Shown here piece by piece: positions 1 to 6,084 of a stretch of DNA of 61,074 bases. Location of the stretch: the NCBI GenBank assembly GCA_900552105.1, contig URYH01000003.1, forward strand, positions 1 through 61,074, in the 5' to 3' direction. This stretch comes from an uncultured Eubacteriales bacterium. Lineage in GTDB: Bacteria > Bacillota > Clostridia > Christensenellales > UBA1242. The notes beneath the pieces are model-generated. The model was given only the letters and a program-made list of their open reading frames with translations. It was not told where the DNA came from and did no database searches. Both the position numbers and the translations under genes were made by a program. The first letter of the stretch is position 1, and each line of letters opens with the position of its first letter.

Positions 1-111
1 GACTGCAAAGTGAGAGATCCATATGCGTTAGCGTATGTTCCCGACTTCTGCGCCACGACTGCAAAGTGAGAGATCCATATGCGTTAGCGTATGTTCCCGA
101 CTTCTGCGCCA
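1..111. repeat. Tandem 56-bp repeat ending in a tRNA-like 3' end
   Basis: Bases 1-55 recur exactly at 57-111 (period 56). Each copy ends in CTTCTGCGCCA, the same last 11 bases as the tRNA-Ser(GCU) at 35611-35701 (acceptor strand, discriminator G, CCA). Inside each copy CATATGC-GTTA-GCGTATG forms a 7-bp hairpin with one G-U pair. A terminator follows directly. The tRNA to which this 3' end would belong lies, if present, left of the window. Confidence 0.85.
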
Positions 112-112
112 T

Positions 113-144
113 AAAATTTCAACTATGTAGTTGAAATTTTTTTT
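113..144 (+). terminator. Intrinsic terminator after the repeated tRNA-like 3' ends
   Basis: A 12-bp perfect stem (113-124 with 129-140, loop ATGT) is followed by a T run. It sits 1-2 nt after the second GCGCCA end, the normal place for a tRNA terminator, so transcription probably enters from a tRNA gene left of the window. Bases 145-224 hold only a short inverted repeat, ACAAAC-TTC-GTTTGT, and a CCCTCGGCTG motif that resembles the DNA downstream of the tRNA at 35.8 kb. Confidence 0.75.
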
Positions 145-224
145 ACTTGAAATTGGATTCACAAACTTCGTTTGTTGTCGATGACTGAACCCGAGACCCT
201 CGGCTGATTGTGGGATTGAATATA

Positions 225-644
225 TTATTTTTGTTTTGATGCTTCGGCATATATCTTTTGTGCAACTTCAACATCGGCTGGAGCCCAGTCGAGTGTCAAA
301 AGTTCTTCGGGCTTTAACCATTTGATGCCTTTGTGAACATACATATGCATTTCGTTGCTTATTAACTTGCAACGATAGAGTTTCATTGATAAATGAAAAT
401 CGGGATAATCATATTCAACTTGATGAAAGAAGTCGCCAATTTGAACTTTGATTCCAAGTTCTTCCATGAGCTCACGAGAAAGTGTTTGATGCGGTGTTTC
501 GCCGATTTCAACTTTTCCGCCGGGGAATTCCCACTTGAATGACACATAGTCATATTTGCCTTGATCGCGCAAAGTGCAAAGAATTTCACCTTTTTGGTTT
601 TCAATGACACCTGCAACGGTTGTAATAATTTTCTTTTGTTCCAT
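225..644 (-). CDS. Nudix hydrolase, MutT-like
   Basis: A 139-residue single-domain Nudix protein that hydrolyses nucleoside diphosphates linked to another group. The Nudix box (GX5EX7REUXEEXGU) is complete at about residues 41-64: GG-KVEIGE, then the REL-EELG core. The overall pattern resembles MutT-type (8-oxo-dGTP) or CTP pyrophosphohydrolase proteins, but the substrate cannot be read from the sequence. A GGAG Shine-Dalgarno lies 5 nt before the ATG. It is a single gene, transcribed towards the repeat at the left end. Confidence 0.85.
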   Translation of the reverse strand: MEQKKIITTVAGVIENQKGEILCTLRDQGKYDYVSFKWEFPGGKVEIGETPHQTLSRELMEELGIKVQIGDFFHQVEYDYPDFHLSMKLYRCKLISNEMHMYVHKGIKWLKPEELLTLDWAPADVEVAQKIYAEASKQK

Positions 645-769
645 AATAACTCCTTTTTTTCTGATGTAAACAGTCTAACACATAAATTTCGATTTGTAAA
701 TAGTTATTTTGAGTTTTTTATAGATATTTTTTGTTTTAATAAAATAATTCAAGTTTTCTTTTAATTTAA

Positions 770-798
770 TTGAAAAAATATACTGCGTATGATACAAT
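770..798 (+). promoter_or_regulatory. Promoter placed for a leaderless transcript
   Basis: TTGAAA (770-775), a 17-bp spacer and TACAAT (793-798). The ATG at 805 begins 7 nt after the last -10 base, where RNA polymerase normally starts, and no Shine-Dalgarno is present. Confidence 0.7.
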
Positions 799-804
799 AA
801 AAAT

Positions 805-1233
805 ATGGAAGTTGAGCAAGAAATTATTGAATTGAAAAAACGAATTGAAAAACTTGAAAGCATTGTTTTGGGCAAAGCGCAATGTGAAGAAAAGCCGGCG
901 CGAGACAAAACAAGGTTTTTGTTTGACAACAAAGTTCTTGCAAAAAACAGGCTTGTTCTTGCGGTTATAAAAAAATATGTTAAGGAGAATAATCCTGACT
1001 TTGAAAAGTTGCAGCAAGTGTTTGACAAGTCATTGCAAGGGTCGTTGAATGTTGTCGAAACCGTGGAGAATGCGAGCAGAATCAAAGATGCAACAAAGCG
1101 CTACTTCATGAAAGATGAAATTGAGCTTAAAGACGGCAAGAAAGTTGTTGTATGCACTCAATGGGGCATTTTCAACATTATGAAGTTTGAAAAAATTGCC
1201 GAAAGTTTGGGCTATATGATTCAAAGGATTTGA
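805..1233 (+). CDS. Small protein of unknown function with N-terminal coiled coil
   Basis: 142 residues, not assigned to a family. Residues 1-22 form a short charged heptad-like helix (EIIELKKRIEKLESIV), typical of a leading coiled coil. The C-terminal third (KRYF...LKDGKKVVVCTQWGIFNI...LGY) reads as a compact alpha/beta module; I have an impression of similar C-terminal segments in other hypothetical proteins but cannot name the family. The start is set by the promoter: the ATG coincides with the expected transcription start and no ribosome site exists. A terminator overlaps the stop codon, so it is monocistronic. Confidence 0.7.
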   Translation: MEVEQEIIELKKRIEKLESIVLGKAQCEEKPARDKTRFLFDNKVLAKNRLVLAVIKKYVKENNPDFEKLQQVFDKSLQGSLNVVETVENASRIKDATKRYFMKDEIELKDGKKVVVCTQWGIFNIMKFEKIAESLGYMIQRI

Positions 1234-1259
1234 GATGTTTGCAAAAACATCTTTTTTTT
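1233..1259 (+). terminator. Intrinsic terminator of the 805-1233 gene
   Basis: AGATGTTT pairs with AAACATCT around a GCAA tetraloop, followed by eight T. The left arm begins within the TGA stop of the upstream gene. Confidence 0.8.
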
Positions 1260-1298
1260 ATTTCATATGCGGACTCGCGCTTCAAGATTTTCGCGAAG

Positions 1299-1433
1299 CG
1301 GTTGCTGTTATGTTGTGGTTGCGGAATTGTTGGAATGTGGGGTGCGGTTTTTGCTGATGTTGGTGTTGCTCTTGTTGCAATTTGCAATGCACTTCGCGCT
1401 CTCATTGTCAAAAAGAATAAAAAAAATAAATAA
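1299..1433 (+). pseudogene. Relic of the C-terminus of a heavy-metal P1B-type ATPase
   Basis: In one frame the residues GIVGMWGAVFADVGVALVA followed by ICNALRAL (about 1323-1400) match the last transmembrane helix region of CadA/ZntA-type cation ATPases, where MW-AVFADVGVALL-I-NALRLL is the family pattern. It then runs into a Lys/Asn tail and a stop. None of the phosphorylation (DKTGT), ATP-binding or CPC parts are present, and the upstream 60 bp do not continue the similarity. The piece is G+T-rich, unlike its AT-rich surroundings. It lies behind a terminator with no ribosome site, so it is best read as a decayed gene end left by a deletion or transfer. Confidence 0.65.
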
Positions 1434-1512
1434 TTTAAATAATTTATTGAAAAACATTTATATGCCTTATAATCAAAGGAGTGTAGATATTTTTTATTTA
1501 TCAAAAAATTAA

Positions 1513-2223
1513 TTAATTTAATTTGTAAAAATATTTATTTGAATTATTTTTAATTATTTTTTGATTATTTTTATTTAATTTTTCAACAACCAAAATAAAT
1601 TCGCCACGCTCATCAATCTCAATGTCGTCACCAAGCGTAAAATTAACCGCATTTTCGTGCAATTTTGTGATTTCTTTCACAAGGCAGGCAGGACGAGGTC
1701 CAAGCATCTTATAAATGATGTTTAGGTCGTCTTTTATGTTATGGCACGAAACATGGAACACAAGCGTTTCTTCTCGGTCGCAATAAGACGCAAGCAATTC
1801 TTCTTTTTGACTTTGCTTTTCTGGCAAAAAACCAACAAAGGTAAAGCGCGAAGTGTCAAGCCCACTCAATATGAGAGCACAAATTGCAGCATTCGCACCG
1901 GGAATAACTGTGTAGTCATATCCTCTTTCGCGGAGTGTTTTTGTCAGAATGTTGCCAGGGTCAGAAATGAGAGGTGTTCCGCTGTCTGAAATCAAAGCAA
2001 CATCTTTTTTTTCGTCCAAAAGTTTTATTATGCCTTCGGCGCTTGTTCTTTCGTTAAACTTATGATAAGCAATGAGCGGTTTGTCGATTTCAAAGTGACT
2101 CAAAAGCTTTTTTGAGTTTCTTGTGTCTTCGCACGCAATGACATCAACCGTTTTGAGCGTTTCAATTGCACGCATTGTCATGTCGCCAAGATTGCCGATT
2201 GGCGTTGCAACAATATATAGCAT
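1513..2223 (-). CDS. rsmI: 16S rRNA (cytidine1402-2'-O)-methyltransferase
   Basis: A 236-residue tetrapyrrole-methylase-fold protein that 2'-O-methylates C1402 of 16S rRNA using SAM. Family motifs are clear: LYIVATPIGNLGDMT at the N-terminus, ACEDTRNSKKLL near residue 32, SDSGTPLISDPG near residue 81, and VIPGANA. It is shorter than the usual ~280 residues because the small C-terminal domain is mostly absent, ending in an Asn/Lys-rich tail. A strong GGAGGGGAG site precedes the ATG. It is the last gene of holB-ricT-trmN6-rsmI, the order found in B. subtilis (there with yabA and yazA between). Confidence 0.92.
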   Translation of the reverse strand: MLYIVATPIGNLGDMTMRAIETLKTVDVIACEDTRNSKKLLSHFEIDKPLIAYHKFNERTSAEGIIKLLDEKKDVALISDSGTPLISDPGNILTKTLRERGYDYTVIPGANAAICALILSGLDTSRFTFVGFLPEKQSQKEELLASYCDREETLVFHVSCHNIKDDLNIIYKMLGPRPACLVKEITKLHENAVNFTLGDDIEIDERGEFILVVEKLNKNNQKIIKNNSNKYFYKLN

Positions 2224-2231
2224 CTCCCCTC

Positions 2232-2960
2232 CTATTTTCGTCTGTAGTTATCAAATATATTTTGGACATAATTCCCGTCTTTGTCATTTGAGATCAGAGT
2301 TGGCAAAACTTCAACACCTTCTTTCCCACCACGCACCGCTTCAACAAAAACAAGTGTTGCATTCTTTGTCGGCGAAGGTTGAGCAAAAAACATTCGTTTT
2401 GGTTCAAGTTCAAATGCTTTTAGACTTGCCAAAAGTTCCGCACTTCTGTTTGCGTCATACGAAACATAAAACCGACCACCAAATTTAAGAACTCTTTTAA
2501 CACTCTCAAGGAGTGAGCAGAGCTCAAGTTTGATTTCGTGCCTTGCCGTTGCAACGACTTGGTTTTCATTATGAAACGAAGCACCTTTCTTCTTGTATGG
2601 CGGGTTGCAAACAACAACATCAACACTTCCTGCGGGAATTTGTTTTGAAAAATCTTTCACATCGCCAAGAATTGGCTTGATATTTTCAATATGGTTTAGC
2701 TCAATGTTTTTTTGCAACAATTCAAACATTTCATCTTGTATTTCAACCGCATAAATCTCACTGGGTTCATTTTTTGCTGAAATCAAAATTGCAATAATGC
2801 CTGATCCCGAGCAAAAATCACAGACTTTGGCGCCTCTCTTGATTTTTGCAAAGTTTGCAAGTGTGACAGCATCACTCGTAAAACAATAAAGGTCTTTGTT
2901 TTGACAAATTTTGAGACCTTTATATTGCAAATCTTCAAGCCTTTCTTTTTGGTTTTTCAT
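2232..2960 (-). CDS. trmN6: tRNA1(Val) A37 N6-methyltransferase-like protein
   Basis: A 242-residue class I SAM methyltransferase. The SAM loop VCDFCSGSGIIAILIS lies near residues 45-60, and the catalytic N6-adenine motif NPPYKKKG near residue 119. It matches the YabB/TrmN6 family that modifies A37 of tRNA-Val. The start is the ATG at 2960, which overlaps the ricT stop as TGATG, indicating translational coupling; a TTG one codon earlier is less likely. In B. subtilis yabB occupies the same position between ricT and rsmI. Confidence 0.88.
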   Translation of the reverse strand: MKNQKERLEDLQYKGLKICQNKDLYCFTSDAVTLANFAKIKRGAKVCDFCSGSGIIAILISAKNEPSEIYAVEIQDEMFELLQKNIELNHIENIKPILGDVKDFSKQIPAGSVDVVVCNPPYKKKGASFHNENQVVATARHEIKLELCSLLESVKRVLKFGGRFYVSYDANRSAELLASLKAFELEPKRMFFAQPSPTKNATLVFVEAVRGGKEGVEVLPTLISNDKDGNYVQNIFDNYRRK

Positions 2961-3835
2961 CAATCTTCCAAATCTTTTAATTTGTTGCCCGGGTCATCGT
3001 CAAACCCGATATTGTTTTTTGCTTTGATTTTGATTTTATCAAGCGGGAATTCAAGGATTTGGCTTGTTGGATCATCTTTTTCGCCGAGTCTGACTTGAAC
3101 AAGTCGTTTGAGCAAATTATTGTATACAACCGTGCCTTTCCCTTCTGGCGTTTCAACTTCAGAATTGATTCTTGGCATAAGGCGGAATGTTTCGGAATAA
3201 TGCGCATTTTCGTATCCCAAACAACACATCAGTCGTCCACAGAGTCCACTTATTTTTGTTGGGTTGAGAGAAAGTCCTTGAACTTTCGGCATTTTTATCG
3301 AAACATGCTCAAAGTCTTTCAAAAACTCTCTGCAACAGCACACTTTTCCGCAAGGACCAAGCCCACCTATGATTTTAACTTCATCACGAGCACCGATTTG
3401 ACGAAGTTCAATTCTTGCTTTGAAGCGACTTCCAAGTTCTTTAACAAGTTCTCTGAAATCAACTCTGTTTTCGCTTGTGAAATTGATATTGATTTTTTGT
3501 TCATCAAAAGATGTGTCGCAACTAATAATTTTCATCTCAAGCCCAAAGTCTTCAACAATCTTCTTTGTTTCTTCCAAAAACTTTTTGTTGAGTGCTTGAA
3601 CTTTTTTAACTTGAGCAAGATCTTGATGAGTGGCAATTCGAACAACGTCTTTGAGCGGTTCGTCCGCATCTTCTCTCTCGATGGTCTTGATTGGAGTTGC
3701 AACCGTGCCAAAATCAAGTCCGCGCACCGTTTCAACAATCACTTTATCTCCAATATTCACCAACAAATCGTTTGGTGAAAAATCATATATCTTCCCGCCG
3801 TCAGCAAATTTCACGCCAACTATTTTTGTTTGCAT
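2960..3835 (-). CDS. ricT: PSP1-domain protein RicT (YaaT)
   Basis: 291 residues with the PSP1 C-terminal domain. The cysteine cluster GPCGKVCCCREFL (near 157-169) and SGLCGRLMCCLGYE (near 196-209) supplies the ligands that in B. subtilis hold an iron-sulfur cluster in the RicA-RicF-RicT complex, which acts on RNA maturation through RNase Y. RicA and RicF partners are not in this window. GGAGGT lies 9 nt before the ATG, which overlaps the holB end by 16 bp. Confidence 0.93.
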   Translation of the reverse strand: MQTKIVGVKFADGGKIYDFSPNDLLVNIGDKVIVETVRGLDFGTVATPIKTIEREDADEPLKDVVRIATHQDLAQVKKVQALNKKFLEETKKIVEDFGLEMKIISCDTSFDEQKININFTSENRVDFRELVKELGSRFKARIELRQIGARDEVKIIGGLGPCGKVCCCREFLKDFEHVSIKMPKVQGLSLNPTKISGLCGRLMCCLGYENAHYSETFRLMPRINSEVETPEGKGTVVYNNLLKRLVQVRLGEKDDPTSQILEFPLDKIKIKAKNNIGFDDDPGNKLKDLED

Positions 3836-4797
3836 AGATATTTAACCTCCAAGATTTTCATAAGCAAACCGTCCGCAATCATGCCCACATTAACATTTGC
3901 ATCAAATTGCTTTTTGCATAAATCAATTTTATCGATAATTTCAATCAACGCCTCGGGCGTAAATTCGCCTTTTACTTGCTCAATTTTATCCGCATACTCT
4001 TTGCTCTGTTGCAGTCCATTTTGTCCCAAAAGCGAAAGCATGATATCGCGATACAACTCTTGAATGAGTGACAATTTTGTCAAAAAAGTTGCTTTTGAAG
4101 ATGAGAGTTCTGCGGAATATCCCAAAACCTGCTTGCTGTTTTTCATGTCGAACACAATCCCGCGCGCAAGATTCAACGATTCAGAAAAATCACCACCAGT
4201 GACAAGTTCAATGAGTTTCCCAACATACCCCCCGCTTTGCGAATATAGGATTTCGGAAATTTGCGTCTTTTCATTTTCAAAAATTTCTTTAACTTGCCCA
4301 AAGTCAAATGGCTCAATCGTCATGGTTTTACATCTGGATTTGACTGTTGGCAAAACCGAGTCAAGATTGGTTGCATTAATTATGAAAAACACATTTGGAT
4401 TTGGTTCCTCAAGCACTTTGAGCAATTTGTTTTGTGCTTGAATTGTTCCATTATCAATCTTGTTTATGACATACACTTTGCAAGGCGAAATCATTGGTTT
4501 TAGCGTTTGGTCTTCAACAATTTTTTCGACATCTGAAACTGCGAATTTTGTGCCACCAAAAAACATGACATCAGGATTTGTTCCTTTTTCAATTTTGAGG
4601 CAACTCCCGCAATGCTCACACCCATTTTCGCCACACTCACAAACAAGCATTTTTGCCACTTGTTTGCAAAAAATTTCGTTGGTTAATTTGTCAGGGCTAT
4701 AAAACAGATTTGCATGAAAAAACACACCCGCACGATATTCGGCAACCAAGTTTTTAAATAGTCCAAGTCGTTTTACAATATTGTTTGAAATATCCAT
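3820..4797 (-). CDS. holB: DNA polymerase III delta' subunit
   Basis: 325 residues, an AAA+ clamp-loader subunit. It carries the zinc site CEHCGSC (with C-CE-N upstream), the N-GTNPDV segment, VYVINKIDNGTIQAQNKLLKVLEEP and the SRC motif in TVKSRCKT, all typical of DnaX-type delta'. The start is ATG 4797 (M-D-I-S-N-N); the earlier in-frame codons lie inside the promoter. No Shine-Dalgarno is present and the -10 box ends 6 nt before the ATG, so the mRNA is predicted to be leaderless. It heads the holB-ricT-trmN6-rsmI operon. Confidence 0.9.
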   Translation of the reverse strand: MDISNNIVKRLGLFKNLVAEYRAGVFFHANLFYSPDKLTNEIFCKQVAKMLVCECGENGCEHCGSCLKIEKGTNPDVMFFGGTKFAVSDVEKIVEDQTLKPMISPCKVYVINKIDNGTIQAQNKLLKVLEEPNPNVFFIINATNLDSVLPTVKSRCKTMTIEPFDFGQVKEIFENEKTQISEILYSQSGGYVGKLIELVTGGDFSESLNLARGIVFDMKNSKQVLGYSAELSSSKATFLTKLSLIQELYRDIMLSLLGQNGLQQSKEYADKIEQVKGEFTPEALIEIIDKIDLCKKQFDANVNVGMIADGLLMKILEVKYLCKQK

Positions 4798-4803
4798 AAA
4801 AAT

Positions 4804-4831
4804 ATAATAACACACATAAATAAATAATCAA
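4804..4831 (-). promoter_or_regulatory. Promoter of the holB operon, leaderless spacing
   Basis: Reading the minus strand: TTGATT (4831-4826), a 16-bp spacer, TATTAT (4809-4804), then six bases and the ATG at 4797. The expected +1 is the A of the start codon. Confidence 0.6.
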
Positions 4832-4857
4832 ACAACTTTCTCAAAAGTTTGAAAAAA

Positions 4858-4884
4858 GCACGGCGTCCTCGCCGTGCCTTCATG
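4858..4884 (-). terminator. Terminator of greA
   Basis: GCACGGCG and CGCCGTGC (4858-4865 with 4870-4877) form a GC-rich 8-bp stem; on the minus strand it is followed by six T. It lies 16 bp after the greA stop. Confidence 0.85.
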
Positions 4885-4892
4885 CTAAAAAA

Positions 4893-5360
4893 TTACTTGA
4901 TTCCAAGAATTTTGAGTGTGATGTGGCCTGATGGAGTTGGAACAACAACTTCTTCACCTTTTGTTTTGCCAAGAAGAGCAGCACCAACTGGCGATTGGTT
5001 GCTAATCATTCCACGAAGAGGATCACTCTCGGTTGATCCAACAATTTTATATTCAATTTCCTCATCAAAATCTTCGTCGTAAACTTTGACAACACAGCCA
5101 ATGCCAACCTTGTTTGTCGACACTTTTTTTGCAATCACAATTGCATCACGAAGTGTTGCTTCCATATCAGCAATTTCTGCTTCGATTTTGCCTTGTTCTT
5201 CTTTTGCTTGGTCATATTCGGAATTTTCTTTCAAATCCCCAAATTCTCTTGCTATTCCAATTGCCTTTGTTGCTTCTGGTCTTTTGACTTTTTTATAGAA
5301 TTCGAGTTTTTCCTCGAGTTGTTTTTTTCCTTCTGGTGTAAGATAAATTTCGTTTGCCAT
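4893..5360 (-). CDS. greA: Transcription elongation factor GreA
   Basis: 155 residues, full length. The N-terminal coiled-coil finger that enters the RNA polymerase secondary channel contains the acidic tip EFGDLKENSEYDQAKEEQ (about residues 40-57, with D43 and E46 at the catalytic positions). The C-terminal FKBP-like domain follows, with the SP-G-ALLGK-GEEV pattern. It rescues backtracked polymerase by stimulating transcript cleavage. GGGAGG lies 5 nt before the ATG. It is monocistronic, with a consensus promoter and a terminator-like hairpin in its leader (5377-5407), which suggests attenuation. Confidence 0.95.
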   Translation of the reverse strand: MANEIYLTPEGKKQLEEKLEFYKKVKRPEATKAIGIAREFGDLKENSEYDQAKEEQGKIEAEIADMEATLRDAIVIAKKVSTNKVGIGCVVKVYDEDFDEEIEYKIVGSTESDPLRGMISNQSPVGAALLGKTKGEEVVVPTPSGHITLKILGIK

Positions 5361-5376
5361 AGCGTCCTCCCGCGTT

Positions 5377-5407
5377 AAAAAAAATCAATCTCCCAAAACG
5401 GGAAATT
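5377..5407 (-). terminator. Attenuator-like intrinsic terminator in the greA leader
   Basis: On the minus strand AATTTCCC (5407-5400) pairs with GGGAGATT (5394-5387; one G-U) around GTTTT, and a run of eight T ends at 5377. It lies between the predicted transcription start (near 5417) and the greA ribosome site (5366-5371). No plus-strand gene ends here that it could serve. Confidence 0.6.
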
Positions 5408-5423
5408 TTTCAAAATCATGCTC

Positions 5424-5452
5424 ATTATAATTTCAAGTTGCCCACATGTCAA
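5424..5452 (-). promoter_or_regulatory. Consensus sigma-A promoter of greA
   Basis: On the minus strand TTGACA (5452-5447), a 17-bp spacer and TATAAT (5429-5424): a perfect match to the vegetative consensus. The start of transcription is expected near 5417. Confidence 0.85.
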
Positions 5453-5567
5453 CATTTTGGCACGAATTTTGCAAATTTGTTATTTGTTTATTATATTTTG
5501 TCTTATTAAAAAAATTCACAAATTGAATATTTTATTTTGTTTTTCTCAAATTAATGTTGAGGTGAAT

Positions 5568-5825
5568 ATGATTAGTTTGATATGTTTTGTTTTCGCAATG
5601 ATTGGCGGGATAAATTGGCTCTCGATTGGGCTTGTTCAATTTGATTTTATTGCTGGGATTTTTGGCTCCCAAGCTCATGTCGCATCAAGAATATTTTATG
5701 TGTTTTTTGGACTTGCTTGTGGTTATCTCATCTATAAAGCAATCGCGACAAAAGGCAAAATTGAACTCAAACGCGAAAAGTTAAAAAAAGAAAAGAATGA
5801 GGCTCAACAAGATATGTTGGGTTAG
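5568..5825 (+). CDS. DUF378-type small membrane protein
   Basis: 85 residues. Two hydrophobic helices (about residues 2-20 and 29-50) flank the conserved GGINWLSIGLVQFDFIAGIF segment typical of the DUF378 (YuzA-like) family, followed by a Lys/Glu-rich cytoplasmic tail. Function is unknown in the family. The start is ATG 5568, preceded by GAGGTG; upstream in-frame ATGs lack a ribosome site. It ends 4 bp into the convergent small gene 5822-6004. Confidence 0.75.
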   Translation: MISLICFVFAMIGGINWLSIGLVQFDFIAGIFGSQAHVASRIFYVFFGLACGYLIYKAIATKGKIELKREKLKKEKNEAQQDMLG

Positions 5826-6004
5826 GATTTATCCTTTTTTAACAAATAAAACTCTTGTGCGTTATATGTCGCCAAAACACTTGCAACCTGACCAAAAAAC
5901 ATACGCCAAACATTGATTTCTTCAACCGTTGAACAAGATGCAAGATTTTGCGCAACAAGTGTTGCAAGTGCTGTTAATTCGCAAGGAGATATGTTGTTTA
6001 ACAT
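5822..6004 (-). CDS. Small conserved-looking protein (possibly DUF6774-like)
   Basis: 60 residues: a Cys-containing helix (SPCELTALATLVAQNLASC) then an amphipathic helix with EEINVWRMFFGQVASVLATY. The E-hxxLxxhhGQLxxTL layout recalls the DUF6774 family of small Clostridia proteins, but this is a memory-based impression. The ribosome site is weak (AAAAAGAT). It converges on the DUF378 gene with overlapping stops. Confidence 0.45.
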   Translation of the reverse strand: MLNNISPCELTALATLVAQNLASCSTVEEINVWRMFFGQVASVLATYNAQEFYLLKKDKS

Positions 6005-6084
6005 ATCTTTTTTTATGAAAAACCACGGCGTTTTGTGTGTTCACATAATTTTGGGCATTTGAATACATAAACACGAGGTGGAAA

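Noticed and set aside
1178..1504. Minus-strand 108-residue frame opposite the ATPase relic
   Set aside because: No ribosome site, and the opposite strand carries the recognisable ATPase segment.
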